Shown: positions 1 to 14,885, numbered from the stretch's first letter. The stretch: DNA of 47,500 nucleotides from Bugula neritina (GCA_964035545.1 OZ037770.1:1855001-1902500), one strand, 5' to 3'. The notes: a model not told the origin generated them from the letters alone. Numbers and translations are program-made.

Positions 1-2446
1 AACAAGAAAGGTTGAGGTAGTAGAGTTCAAAAATGTTTATTGTAGTAAATATAAATAGGTCTTACCCAGGCGAGCTCCAGTAGTAGACTGAATCTACACT
101 GGAACTCGCCTGCTTTTATACACAGAAAACAAAAGAACATGTATAAACAAAAGATCTTTTGTGGTCCGAAATTCAGCAGAGCCGAAACTCGAACCACAGA
201 TTTCCAGTACCAGTATTAATGCAAAACGATAAAATAGCAAAACAAAAGAAAATAACTCCGGAATGCGTATTTCAGCAAAATTACATTATGCTGAAAGCTT
301 TAACAGTAGGTAATCACAATAATTGGGCATTAGCAAGCTAGCTTACTACAATTACAGCATTCAAAACAATACGCAACAGTAATCACGATACACACAATTA
401 TTTCAGAACTAATAAAGCAGGGATGGGCAAATGTTTTCGAAATGGGGCGAGATCTCAAGATTTAAGGCGTAAGAAGGGCCAGGTTTGTTCATTGTAAATT
501 CAAGGTATAGGAGTAAGGGGGGGGGGCATAACAGGCCGAATTTTGAATTTTTTGCTCTCATTTGTCTGTTTTTTAAGTTACTAGTTCAATAATCTCTAGT
601 CTAAATGCTGCATTTGATGTCTGTTATAGGTATCAGTTGGTTGTTTCTATCTCTTTCACAACTTTCAGAATAAGGAAATTTTCATGTACCATTGTACCGG
701 GGTACAATGGGCCACTGGGTGGGACACAACAAATATATTGAAACTTTGCTGATTTGGTTGCATCTGACCTTTATTTATTTATTATTACAAATAAATAAAA
801 ATATTTTTTCAGATCTATAGCGAAAATCATGTTTTAGCTGTACAGTTTGTGTCACCACGGATAGCAGGGGGAGGCAAAGTCAAACGCACGTCACTCGGTT
901 CTACGTGCCATTATCATTACTGTTTAGAAATAAAAATGTTTTTTTCTATTTCCACTTCACAGGAACTTTCATCAGTAACATGTACTACAAAATTCCGAGT
1001 GGACTTTTTTCTATGAACTGTAGCTAAGGTGCATGGCTGACGCTTGTGACTGAAGCACGGAAGGGGGGGGGGAGGAAATGAGCAAATCGCAATTTATTTT
1101 AGTCAAATACATGTATATTATCTCAATGATATCATGTATAATGAATATCATGACTATTTATACTAGTAACAACAGCAGAGTGTTTTGTATGATGTATAAA
1201 ATGGCATAAAGCTATAACCTCACCAAATGTATATATTAGAGGAGCTTCACCTTGTAGTTTGGTAGTCTTACCATGATATCTTTTTAGTAACATTTCATCT
1301 AACTCTTTGGGCAAACAAACTAATAACAGTGATCAGGGTGCAATGATCAGGTGGCCCATTGTGCCCCATGTAGCCAAGTTGAAAATAAATGTGGCTAAAG
1401 GAACATTTATTTTAGAGTTTGCTGAATTACTAGTTAATCAATGTAGAGACAAGCAATGGCAACAATATCAGTAAAATCTAGGCTTGTTACCTTTCAGTGT
1501 AAAAAGTTATAAAGCTTTAACGACATCTTCAAAAATTTACAAAAAAGTAAGTAAAAACAGTTTTTGACTTGCCTCTTTAACAAGTATTGAAACTACAATG
1601 GCTGAATAATTATGTCGATACCTTTTTATTAGAAAAAAATCACAACTCCAAGTTAATAAGTTCTTTCACAGTTTGGCTGGCTTTTTGTGCTCCTATGACT
1701 GTTGTGCTCCTTCCCCCTCCCCCTTACCCCTACAATGCTGCATTACCAAGTGCATATATAAATTGCTTCTTTTCAGTTTCCTGGGCTGAAGGTATACATT
1801 GCAGAATGTAGCTTGTAGATGCAGAATACAAAAGATACGGCAGTTTATTAATTTAACAACAAGTTGTATATAGTTTCCTAAGCAAGAAAGCAGCAAATGA
1901 TATTTTGGGTACACCTATAGTACTGGAATTAGTGAGAAGTATGAAAAACACTTTTGTTAGCCATAATAGCACTAATGTCACTGCTACTAAATCTTGCAGA
2001 TGCCCATTGGTTAGCGTGTTCTATTACTATTTTTATATGGTTCATGCTAGAAAACATGCATTCAAATTTATAAGTATAACCAAATATGCTCAGCACTCTT
2101 AGTCCCAGTTGAGCTATTGAAGGGTACTTCTCACTGGTTACTGGTGAAGTGTAAAAGCTAACTGTTGTTGCAGCAAAGTGATAAATTGATCTGGATATCA
2201 CATAACTCAAGTTGTAATGCTGCTATAATTGTGCTCACTGAAGCGTGATCATTAGTTTCGGCAGCTATACATTGGCCAGAATCTTCTCATGAGTCATTTT
2301 CATGATTGGCCAGTGTTGCTTAGTACACACATTATTAGAATTGCTAGTGATTGGCTGAGGGCCTGATTAAAACAGTAGAAGGGCCTGATGCGGCCCGCGG
2401 GCTGCCATTTGCCCATCCCTGTAATAGAGGATGAGAATCCATTACA
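1..2446 (-). repeat. 3' LTR of element A, split by a hAT-like insertion
   Basis: Bases 1-417 match 7118 onward in the other LTR, and 2422-2446 continue the match after the insertion at 418-2421. On the minus strand the LTR starts TGTAATGGATTC at 2446. In the intact copy it ends with TTACA, giving a TGTAA/TTACA terminal inverted repeat. A polypurine tract precedes the start. Its terminal ~15 bases are outside the window. Confidence 0.92.
418..2421. mobile_element. hAT-like DNA transposon, non-autonomous, nested in the LTR of A
   Basis: The ends are perfect 16-bp inverted repeats, CAGGGATGGGCAAATG at 418 and its complement ending at 2421. They are flanked by an 8-bp target duplication with one mismatch (taataaag at 410-417, taatagag at 2422-2429). 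The uninterrupted LTR at 7510-7545 shows the empty site. An 8-bp duplication and CAGGGxTGGGCAAA-type termini followed by a CGGCCCGCGGGC-like motif (2390-2403, right end) are typical of the hAT superfamily. No transposase is recognisable in its 2.0 kb; the ORFs inside are at most 93 codons. A minus-strand open stretch at 1132-1314 has no recognised similarity. A short perfect hairpin lies near 690-711. Confidence 0.88.
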
Positions 2447-2459
2447 TTCTCTCCCCATC
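2447..2459 (-). other. Polypurine tract of element A
   Basis: On the minus strand the 13 bases directly before the 3' LTR are GATGGGGAGAGAA, a purine run ending at the LTR start. This is the expected plus-strand DNA primer site of an LTR element. Confidence 0.8.
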
Positions 2460-2665
2460 GAAAAGCGTCCCTTTTTCGATAACAGAAACAAGGTGTTTGT
2501 ACAAAACAGGTCAAAAATTAAGCACAAAAATGGAAAATATGTGGTTAACAGAGAAGTATTATGAATAATCACCCGTGTCACAATAATATAACAATTATAG
2601 TAGCCCCCACAATATATACACAGTCCAGGGGGCTAATGCCGGTGGCACCTAGTTGTCCAGTTCAG

Positions 2666-3232
2666 TCATTGGAGGTGGTGCACCAGGCTCTCTATCTCTT
2701 CTGTACATTGGTCAAGGATATCGGACCAGGCCTGTATTGCACTATCTAGGACACCGTCTCGGTAAGGAGGTGCCATACTCTGCCGGTGACGGGGCAATTG
2801 TGAGTGGATCGGCTGGGTCTTCTCTTCTATCTGGCTGCCTGGTGCTCCAGGCTTATTGCCCAGTCTTGCCAACGCTACCCGTTGAGGCTGGGTGGTGGCT
2901 GCGGTAGCGCCATCTCCAATCAGCTGGGCGGGTAGTAGGGTCGCGGCCTCATCTTCCTTTTCTGGAGGGGGGTCCAAGTCAGTCATAGGTATGGGGTATT
3001 GCCACCTACCTCGACCAACATTACCCGAAAGAGCTGGGTACCTGTTGTCCAGGTGACTGTGCTGGTCCAAGGGTTGTTGCTTTTGGAGAAGTCCTGTACT
3101 GCCAGGGCTGTTCTGCAACTGAGGCTCGGAGTCTTTACCCGTACTGGGCGTACCACTCCTCTGTGGGGACATCTCCATGTGTCCCACGTGGTAGTCCGCC
3201 AAATATCTGGGTGGTTTCCTAGCTCTCTGGCT
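2666..3232 (-). pseudogene. Pol C-terminal tail of element A
   Basis: The frame contains the motif RKPPRYLADY (about 3197-3226), matching QPPSYLKDF in B and APPSYLKDF in D. That motif is the usual end of Gypsy pol after the integrase. In A the frame then runs on for about 170 residues, ending at 2666, rich in P, Q and S with a helical end (AIQAWSDILDQCTEEIESL). It is out of frame with the integrase C-terminus at 3273. No known domain is recognised in the extension. It occupies the place where B and C have their zinc-finger ORF but shows no zinc-finger cysteines. Confidence 0.6.
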
Positions 3233-3272
3233 CCTTTCTGGCTGTGCAGGCGCTGGTGGTGCCAGTTGCTCT

Positions 3273-4336
3273 TCAGTTACTACAGTAGGGGGTCCCCGCC
3301 TTCACCGGTAACCCGGGTGGGGGTGTCCTTCCCGAGAGGGGTGGTGGTCCTGGGGCCTGCTGCTGCTGTTGCTGCTGCTCTTGCCTTTGTTGCTGTTCCA
3401 ACTGCTCCAACAGGGCAGCCTGCTCTCGCTCTGCCTTCCTTCGGATGACGATTTCCACCTCTCGGGGTTGGGTGACCCTCCCCCGATGGTTGGGCTGGCG
3501 GTTAGGCTCCAAGAGGGGTGGAGCCTGACCCACCGCGTCTGGGCTGGCATGGTATGGTTTCAGGTGCTGCTCGCTCTGAACTGAAACCTGTCCAGAGCGC
3601 TCCACACGGTATGTGTGGTTGGGCAGCACCTCCACCACGCAGTAGGGACCCACGAACTTGGGCTGAAGTTTAGCCGACTGTCCACGTCGCCTACGGTAGT
3701 TCACCATCCAGACCCAGTCTCCCAGTTTTTTCTGAGTCTTCCGTGCGGATCTGCCACTGCTGGGCCCGCAGTGCATCATGAGCTTTGCCCATGATCTCTA
3801 TCAGTCTCCCCACGTACTCATGTACCGGCGACTCGGGGGCAGGAACGTGGTATGTCAGGTGTTCCGGAACCCGCGTCTCCCGGCCTAGCATCAGGAAGTT
3901 TGGGGTCTCCTGTGTAGTAGAGTGTGGTGTGCTGCAGTAAGCCCGCATGATTTGCAGCAGCACCACGTCCCATTCTTCCTGACCTCGACCGAGGAGCAGG
4001 CTCCTGAGGGCGTCACCCAACATCCTGTTGTTCCGCTCGACGACTCCGTTCCATTGCGGGTGATATGGGGTGGTCCGACTCTGATTCACCCCCCATATCC
4101 GGCAGAGGTCTCTCATGAACTGGGACTGGAACTGGGCGTCCTGGTCCGTATGTATCTGCTCGGGTAGACCGAGGTAGCAGAATACATTTTTGGTCCAAAG
4201 CCCGGGCCACTGTGGGGGCCGATGCGTCTGGAATAGCCAGAGCGTCTGCCCACCGGGTGAAGTGGTCCGTGAGCACCAGTATCCAGGTGTTCCCTCTGGC
4301 GGATAACGGCATAGGCCCAACGAGGTCAACCGCCAC
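3273..4336 (-). pseudogene. Integrase core and C-terminal domain of element A (frameshifted)
   Basis: The core starts at AVDLVGPMP (about 4335) and includes the first catalytic Asp in LTDHFTRWAD. A frameshift near 4190 follows, then HTDQDAQF with the second Asp (TDQG changed to TDQD) and VVERNNRMLGD with the Glu. A further frameshift near 3730 leads to the C-terminal module WVWMVNYRRRRGQ and the chromodomain-like stretch LQPKFVGPYCVVEV. The end is a glutamine-rich tract encoded by CAG/CAA repeats (3355-3395). D has the same regions in one frame, so the breaks here are mutations. Confidence 0.88.
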
Positions 4337-4339
4337 TAG

Positions 4340-5057
4340 TTGCCACGGTCGACCAGCGTATAGCCGGTGTCGACCAGTGGTTTCCGTGGGGCGGCCATGC
4401 TTACTAGCTTTGGCAGACCTCGCACTGCCGTACCCGCAGTCGTACGTCCCGAGTCATTCCGGGCCAGTACCAACGCAGCCGCAGACACCTGATGACCCGA
4501 CTGACTCCAGAGTGAGCCTATTTATGGGTGTCCCAAATCAGTTCCCGTCGGAGGGCGCGTGGACAGATGACGCGGTCTCTCTCCTGCTGACGGTTGTCTG
4601 CTGCTAGCGTTATCATCAGGAGGCCATCAGGACTGACCTTGAGGGCATCCCAGCGATGACAGAGGATTTGGAACTCAACATCTCCCTGCTGCTGCTGTTC
4701 CTCGCTAGGTCGTCGGCCCTCCTTCTTGGCCCGGAATATTTCTGGTACCGTGCCGGGTAGCGTCTCCTGGAATCGGCACAGTTTCTTGACATTCTGGTAC
4801 AGAGTCGGGTTGGCATGAAGTGCTTGGACGTTGTCTGAGAGGGTTTCGGTCCAAAGATGGCCATGCTCCCACCGATAGACGGTGCTCCCTAACTCTGTCT
4901 CCACATCAAGGCGAGCGGGCCCCTCGTCTCGCTTCTCGATATACAGGCACTCCATCGGCGTTCTTGTGCTTTCAGTCAGCACGGTGCTCTGCCCTGTAAG
5001 AGAACTCAGCAAGAATTTCCAGCCAACGGTACGTGACTTCCGGCTGCAGGAGTGCAC
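4340..5057 (-). pseudogene. Connection region and integrase zinc-binding domain of element A
   Basis: 4518-5057 encodes the pre-integrase segment (DNVQALHANPTLYQNVKKL, then EEGRRPSEEQ-like and LRRELIWDTHK). It matches the same part of C and D. The HHCC zinc-binding residues follow after a stop and frameshift. The CQA-SKHGRP-like part is seen only in another frame around 4385-4430. The segment also contains the RNase H deletion junction at its start. Confidence 0.75.
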
Positions 5058-5792
5058 ACTTGGAGGGCTTCAGCTTCAGTCCAGCTGCCCGGAGACGGTT
5101 AAAGACTTCCTGCAGACGACTGACATGAGTCGAAAAGTCTGGGGATATTACGATGACATCGTCCAGATAGATGAGGAGGGTCTTCCAGTGTAATCCACTG
5201 AGGACCTGCTCCATGAGCCCTTGGAAAGTTGCCGGGGCGGACGTCAGTCCAAATGGCAGTACTTTCCACTTCCAGAGCCCGTCGCGAGTGATGAATGCTG
5301 CTTTGTCCTGGGCATCAGGACTGAGGGGCACTTGCCAGTACCCGCTAAGCAGATCCAAAGTACGGAAGTACTTGCTACCCACGAGGGCATCTAGAGACTC
5401 ATCTATCCGTGGGAGAGGGTAGGCATCCTGGATGGTAACGCTGTTGAGTCTGCGGTAGTCCACGCAGAATCTCTCGCTACCATCCTTCTTCTAACCAGGA
5501 CTACTGGAGAGCTCCACGCACCGTGGGCAGGCTCAATCAGATCCCGATCGAAAAAATCCTGTACCTGTCGGCTCACCTCCTTCTCTTTCTCCGGGCCTAG
5601 ACGCCGGGTGGGCTGCTTGATGGAAGTGGTGCCGGCTGCCAGGGGTATCTCGTGGGAAATAACCTTGGTCAGCCCCATGTTTCCGTCGCCATGGCTAAAG
5701 ACATCACTGTACTCTGCGAGTAGTTGAGCCAGTACTTGGCGTTCAGTACTACTCGTACAGTTTTCACATGCTCCACCGTACAGGTCAGCCAT
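4972..5792 (-). pseudogene. Reverse transcriptase of element A, RNase H deleted
   Basis: 5403-5792 holds the N-terminal RT region (RQPTRRLGPEKE-like, LIEPAHGAWSSPVVLV). A one-base deletion near 5490 shifts into the 4972-5463 frame. That frame has [48 protein letters not shown] and the catalytic YLDD box ([14 protein letters not shown]). After ALLQPEVTY the sequence jumps straight to [12 protein letters not shown]. In D those two points are about 200 residues apart, so the RT thumb/connection and RNase H are deleted. Confidence 0.92.
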
Positions 5793-6107
5793 ATGCTCTG
5801 GGACTGCTCCTCAGCTGGGGCGAGGAGGGTTTCCCTGGGTGTCGCCCACTGTTTTCAGTGCCGGACCCACATCCGCCTCCTGGATGGAGTGGTACTTCCC
5901 CACCAGCGCTTCGGCCAATAATTGGAGAGGTTCCGTGAAGGGGTTGATACACTGCACGAGGAGCTCTTGCCGACAGTCTAGCCGATTCAGGCTGTTTGCT
6001 AGTCGGGTCGCTCCGTGCGTTCCCTCAACCACTCCCAGGCTGGCGATCTCCTTACAGTTGACTCTGCAGCGGAGCGTTGCCTGTGATCTCCCCAGAACCG
6101 TGCAGTC
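5793..6107 (-). pseudogene. Protease-RT linker of element A
   Basis: The stretch is in frame with the protease after the TAG at 6108, where D has CAG (a C-to-T change). It encodes GRSQATLRCRVN-like, VVEGTHGATRLANSLNRLD and LVQCINPFTEPL, matched in B (13810-14030) and D (31870-32160). The frame ends at 5811 in a TGA. It is the retropepsin-to-RT spacer of this lineage; no separate function is evident. Confidence 0.7.
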
Positions 6108-6836
6108 CTACACTACCTGAACTCCGCCCACCAAGGGCCTGCCAAACTTGTCCACACAAACAAGTTCCCTTCCAGCCATCACCACCATCGACTTCTGGAA
6201 ATCCATGCGACACTGGTGTTTCTCCAGAAACGGCATTCCTAGGATGGCGTCTTCCTTCAGCTGGCTGACTATAAACGTCTCATGAATCACTTGATCACGG
6301 ACGCGTCTAGGTAGCGTAATAACGTCGTAAAAATGGATGCATGATCCGTCCGCCAACGTACCAAGGGTGTCAAAGGGACGCCTACTCAGCAGGTTCGTGG
6401 TGCACCCAGTGTCCAGTAGGAATGTGGCAGCTTTACCCGAAATCTTTCTGGGCAGGAGGTAGCTGCTTCCATATAGCTGGGTGCTCCTGGAGCGGTCAGT
6501 CCCTGGGGGAGACACGAATTGGGTCCGCACAGCAGGCCTCCTCTTTGTCTTAGAGACGACGGGGGTTTTCTGAGGTCGGGAGGGTAGCTTGGGGTACTCT
6601 TGCGAGTGAGCTGAGTTCTCCTCCACAACCTCCTCGAGCAACCCCGCGAACTGGTTCTGGAGTGGCCAGGCCGGAGGATTGGGTAGACCTTGCGGTCTCC
6701 GAGATCTCAGAGGTGCCTGCCATTCTGCGTCTGTTGACTTCGTCCGGGCTTTGAGTGGCATGGCAGGAAGATCGGGCAGACCTCTCGGTCTCCGAGATCT
6801 CCGTGGTGCCTGCCACTCACTATCGGCAAGCTCCAT
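6108..6836 (-). pseudogene. Aspartic protease (retropepsin) region of element A
   Basis: The frame has the active-site motif LLDTGCTTNLL (about 6395-6430) and the second conserved motif AILGMPFL (about 6230-6255), as in retropepsins that cleave Gag-Pol. Upstream is a proline/arginine-rich linker with a tandem duplication: EWQAPRRSRRPRGLPDLPA and EWQAPLRSRRPQGLPNPPA, about 75 bp apart. The protease is in the -1 frame relative to the gag zinc knuckle. The -1 path from the slippery site is open apart from one TGA near 6871. Confidence 0.85.
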
Positions 6837-6888
6837 CGAGGTCCTCTCAGTCCTCCTCTGAGCCCTGTCTCAGATGGGATTGGCTTGG

Positions 6889-6932
6889 GGCCCACGGTTG
6901 GCGGAAGTTACCGTGAGCCTTGGTTGTTTAAA
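6889..6932 (-). promoter_or_regulatory. Putative -1 ribosomal frameshift signal of element A
   Basis: On the minus strand TTTAAAC (6932-6926) is in the phase T TTA AAC relative to the zinc-knuckle frame. Six spacer bases (AACCAA) follow, then a stem-loop with arms 6919-6910 and 6898-6889 (10 pairs including one G-U) around an 11-base loop. The gag stop TAA lies in the loop (6910-6908) and the protease is in the -1 frame. This matches the classic UUUAAAC slippery-heptamer design. B, C and D have the same layout. Confidence 0.75.
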
Positions 6933-7096
6933 GGCAGATTGCCTTTCGGACAGTGTCTCCGCACATTTCCTGGTGCTCCGCACCCCCAGCAGGTAAGCTG
7001 AGAGGGGCGGGTAGGGTCGTCCCGCACTCGGGGAGCCCGCCTATCCATCTGGCCTCGCTGCAACTCGGTCACCGTAGCCTGCAAGGGTTGAATGGG
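6908..7096 (-). pseudogene. Gag remnant (zinc knuckle only) of element A
   Basis: Only the last ~60 codons of gag survive, joined almost directly to the 5' LTR. They contain CWGCGAPGNVRRHC (about 6950-6991), a CX2CX4NX4C zinc knuckle in which the usual His is Asn. They end at TAA 6908-6910. The matrix/capsid part and the primer-binding site are deleted. Confidence 0.8.
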
Positions 7097-7102
7097 GTTA
7101 AA

Positions 7103-7545
7103 TGTAACTTAGTGCAGAACAAGAAAGGTTGAGGTAGTAGAGTTCAAAAATGTTTATTGTAGTAAATATAAATAGGTCTTACCCAGGCGAGCTCCAGTAG
7201 TAGACTGAATCTACACTGGAACTCGCCTGCTTTTATACACAGAGAACAAAAGAACATGTAGACAAAAGATCTTTTGTGGTCCGAAATTCGGCAGAGCCGA
7301 AACTCGGACCACAAATTTCCAGTACCAGTATTAATGCAAAACGATAAAATAGCAAAACAAAAGAAAATAACTCCGGAATGCGTATTTCAGCAAAATTACA
7401 TTATGCTGAAAGCTTTAACAGTAATCACAATAATTGGGCATTAGCAAGCTAGCTTACTACAATTACAGCATTCAAAACGATACGCAACAGTAATCACAAT
7501 ACACTCAGTTATTTCAGAACTAATAGAGGATGAGAATCCATTACA
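7103..7545 (-). repeat. 5' LTR of element A (443 bp)
   Basis: Intact LTR: on the minus strand it starts TGTAATGG at 7545 and ends TTACA at 7103. It is matched by 1-417 plus 2422-2446. The next interior bases do not resemble the tRNA-Leu primer site seen in B and C. Confidence 0.93.
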
Positions 7546-7863
7546 ATATCACCTCAAAGTTATAGCTATTCCAACAATCTTATTTTTTCACGATTTTGTT
7601 TTGCAGGCTATATTACTTAATAAACAATTAGTTCACATTTATAATCAAACAATATAGTAAAGCAATAAATTTATACAGCATGTTTTTAGATAATAACTTT
7701 TCATTTAAATCATTAAAAGCTAATTTCACTGTATATGAAGCATATGCAGATCTTACTCAGATTGAAAGATTATTCTGTATATAGTTGAACTTAAAGCTCA
7801 ATAAAGTATAAACAACTTATAATCTATACTCAAATTTTGTTCTAGTAAACTACTTTGTGGAAG
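7546..7863. other. AT-rich spacer between element A and the host gene
   Basis: No coding sequence is evident. It should include the 3' UTR of the minus-strand host gene that ends at 7864. No convincing poly(A) signal could be placed. Confidence 0.5.
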
Positions 7864-12032
<4,169 letters not shown>

Positions 12033-12118
12033 CTGAAAAAAATATAAGTGATTAATTAGATTGTATACGAGATCATATATTTAAATTGTTAGTCATTTTA
12101 CATAATAATTTACTACTA

Positions 12119-12142
12119 TCTCTCTCTCTCTCTTTCTCTCTC

Positions 12143-12199
<57 letters not shown>
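12119..12199. repeat. (CT)n microsatellite
   Basis: About 80 bp of CT dinucleotides with three interruptions, directly abutting the R5 right part. Confidence 0.95.
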
Positions 12200-12203
<4 letters not shown>

Positions 12204-12671
12204 ATCCCTACGTGCCCAGTAAAGCGTGAAGTACTGCGCGCTGCTAATTTTCTATGAAAAATTATGGCATTTTCAGTGTATAAATCACCAATTTGTGGGT
12301 AATCTAAAAGAGTTAATGGAAAAAAAAAAAATAGCTCTGGAGAAATATCTCAGGATTCCAGCGGTGCAATTTTTATTCAGATATCATGTTTTGCTGCTGA
12401 GATATTTTACTGGTACTGAAAAGTTAGCTTTTCAGGCAAAATTGGCCAAAATTGGGCCGTTTTTTGTCTATAACTTTGCAAAAAAAATGAAAATTGAAAT
12501 TTCCAAAAAAGTTGCACTGAGGAAAATGAAGATCTACAACATACTTTTTCAATTTTTACTCTAGCACAATTAGGTGAGATTTTATTTTACTGGTACTGAA
12601 TTCTTATATGATTACAATGCAAACCTCAGCAAGCCAGTTGCAGCTAAAAGGTTGCTCTTAACTATCCTGTG
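12200..12671 (+). repeat. Dispersed element family R5, right part
   Basis: Homologous, inverted, to 45088-45560. It ends exactly at ctatcctgtg (12671), the family terminus, and the next base starts the LTR remnant of element B. It contains a 112-codon open frame (12226-12564) that is also open in the 45-kb copy. Confidence 0.75.
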
Positions 12672-12725
12672 TAACTATAACATACACGAATCCTCACGTC
12701 TAATATAATTGTAAAAAATTTAACA
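12672..12725 (+). repeat. Truncated 5' LTR of element B
   Basis: Only the last 54 bases remain, nearly identical to 19236-19289. The break coincides with the end of the R5 repeat. Confidence 0.85.
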
Positions 12726-12726
12726 G

Positions 12727-12745
12727 TGGTGGCAGCAATGGGATT
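12727..12745 (+). other. Primer-binding site of element B (tRNA-Leu type)
   Basis: TGGTGGCAGCaaTGGGATT is complementary to the 3' end of an animal tRNA-Leu (…AATCCCACCGCTGCCACCA) apart from two bases. It starts one base after the LTR. Confidence 0.8.
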
Positions 12746-12782
12746 ACTGTATATTAGCACGAATGCAACCTAACTGACGACC

Positions 12783-13682
12783 ATGACAAAGATGGCGAGA
12801 GAACCAGCTCGTCAAAGAGAAGGTGAGCCTGATATTACAGTAACCCAAGAGGGCCCAGTGTTACGAGGAGAAGAGGCTTATCAGTACCGATTGAAAGCCC
12901 CCACCTTTAGTGGGTCGGAAGATGTGGAATAATTCATACAAGAATTTAGAGAGGTAATAGACCTCGCTCAATGGCCATCCAGAGTGGCCCTTATTCAACT
13001 ACGGAGAGCATTGACGGAACAGGCCAAGCCGTACGGGCTAGGAACTAACATACACCGGATCTTTGCTGCGCTACGGGCCCTTTTCAGCATCTCTGCAGTA
13101 GACGCCAGGGCCTGCTTAAAGAGCTTGTGCCGCACTCCGCGGACCTCTTTACAAGAGCATGCCGCTACGGTGAAGAGACTGGCACAGATCGCGTACGGCG
13201 ATTTACTAGCACAACACCAAGAGCGCTATACCTATGATGCTTTTGTCCAGTCATTGAATGACTTGGGTCTACACCACCAATTGCAAGCCAAAGGAGTAAC
13301 TACGGTGGAGGACGCCCTAGAAGCTGGAGAGGTTTACCTATTGGCTACCCAACTATATAGAGGACAAGGAAACCCACCACCAGTTGGAGTTAACGCCACA
13401 GAAGGAAACGCAGCGCCACGATCTCTCTCTCAGGCCACAATGGTTCCGAAAGTTCCCCCTTTGGACGCCGAGGTAAACCGCATGGTGGGGATGCTGGAAC
13501 AGCTGGTAGCGATTCTCGCTCACGCCGGCCCCAGCCAGGCCCCGCGGTTGCCTATGGCATCTGCGATGCCAGGTTGGGGAGGTGGTGGTCAGAATCACCC
13601 TCAGAGCGGACGCCCCCAAGATAAAAGAGCGTTAAACTGTCACGGCCCGCGGACGCCTTCCCTCTCCGCGGGCCGAGACTGA
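12783..13682 (+). pseudogene. Gag of element B, one nonsense codon
   Basis: ATG at 12783 opens a frame that continues to TGA 13680-13682, broken only by TAA at 12930-12932 where C and D read Gln (VEQF). It matches the capsid-like region of C (AQWPxRxALxxLRxAL, RYTYDAFVQSxNDLGLHHQL, GVTTVEDALEAGEVYLLA). The zinc knuckle is eroded: Cys are replaced by Gly (PGWGGGGQNH). The slippery site near the end is in the gag frame. Confidence 0.87.
13631..13674 (+). promoter_or_regulatory. Putative -1 frameshift signal of element B
   Basis: GTTAAAC (13631-13637) is read G TTA AAC in the gag frame. It is followed by a six-base spacer and a perfect 10-bp stem (13644-13653 with 13665-13674) around an 11-base loop. 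The gag stop follows at 13680. The -1 frame opens LSRPADA, matching LRWPADA of C. Confidence 0.72.
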
Positions 13683-13743
13683 AGAAACATGGCGGGACAC
13701 GCCGCCGACCGTCGGTACAGACGCGACGGTATGCTCCCCATGA

Positions 13744-14885
13744 GTGGCAGGTAACACGCAGGACCAGCCGACCACCACGGCGGCCAGGTACCTTCTCCCT
13801 GCCACTCGCACCGTACCAGGACGCTCTCGGGCCACTATCTACTGCCGAGTGAACAATAACCGGATCTCTAGACTCCGGGTAGTTGAAGGAGCGCACGAAA
13901 GAATCCAACTTGCCAGCAGTTTAAACCAACTGACTGAGCGAGGAGAGATTTTGGTGCAGTGCATAAACCCTTCTACTGAGTTCATCAAGCTACCAGCTGG
14001 GTTCATGCTGGGCCGGTTTCACTCTATCTAAGAGGAGGAAGTGGGCCCGTCGCTGGGATATGCGACGGAGGAACTCCCTCGACGCCCTCAAAGGGGCGAG
14101 GGGCTGTCCCAACAGACATCCGGGAGTTATATGCGACAGCTTGTGGTGGCTGTGCAAGTAACGAGGAACGCCAGATAATGGCGAAGTTGCTACGCGACTA
14201 CGGTGATGTGTTCAGTAGCGGAGATCACGGCGTGGGACTGACTGGAGCTGTCAGACACGAGATACCGCTGACTGCAGGGACAGTCCCTATTCCGCAACCC
14301 ACACGCAGGTTAGGGCCGGAGAAGGAGGTCAGCCAACAAGTCCAGGATTTTTTGGACCGCGGCCTCATTGAGCCAGCCCACAGTGCGTGGAGCTCCCCGG
14401 TCGTATTGGTCTGGAAGAAAGACGGATGTTGGCGGTTCTGTGTGGTCTACCGCAAGCTCAATAGCGTGACCATGCAGGATGCTTACCCTCTACCTCGTAT
14501 TGATGAATCACTGGACGCCCTAGCCGGCAGCAAGTACTTCAATACGTTAGACTTGTTGAGCGTTTACTGGCAAGTTCCTCTGAGTCCCGACGCCCAGGAG
14601 ACGGCGGCGTTTATCACACAGGACGGACTGTGAAAGTGAAAGGTGCTGCCCTTCGGGCTAACCTCCGCCCCGGCCACCTTTCAGAGGCTGATGGAGCAAG
14701 TTCTCAGCGGACTCCACTGGAAAACACTGCTGATCTACCTCGATGATATCTTCGTGATCTCCCCAGACTTTGAGACACATGTCAGTCGTCTGCGGGAGGT
14801 TTTCGACAGACTCCGAGGTGCCGGTCTGAAGTGTCGGTCGGTCGAAACGGCGTGGCAACGAATCTCGAAAAGGTACGGGCGATAG
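13744..14885 (+). pseudogene. Reverse transcriptase of element B, with linker
   Basis: 13744-14031 is the protease-RT linker (GRSRATIYCRVN, LVQCINPSTEFIKLPAG). 14178-14633 begins RT ([43 protein letters not shown]). It stops where two neighbouring TGG codons became TGA (GLWKWK in D). 14643-14885 resumes with [13 protein letters not shown] and the catalytic YLDD. A deletion after RGAGLK breaks the frame. The aspartic protease itself is missing upstream. Confidence 0.9.

Larger units (their letters stand above)
1..7545 (-). mobile_element. Gypsy-type LTR retrotransposon, element A (defective)
   Basis: Direct repeats at 1-2446 (split by a later insertion) and 7103-7545 flank a minus-strand interior. 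In order it holds a gag remnant, aspartic protease, reverse transcriptase, integrase and a pol tail, which is the Ty3/Gypsy order (RT before integrase). The last ~15 bases of the 3' LTR lie off the window edge. By eye the LTRs differ at about nine positions plus two small indels, so the insertion is fairly recent. The element is dead: almost all of gag and the primer site are deleted, the RNase H domain is deleted, and there are several frameshifts and nonsense codons. It is related to elements B, C and D here. Confidence 0.93.

Noticed and set aside
2300-2581. ORF 2300-2581 on the minus strand
   Set aside because: It crosses the boundary between the hAT-like element, the LTR and the interior of A, so it is a chance frame.
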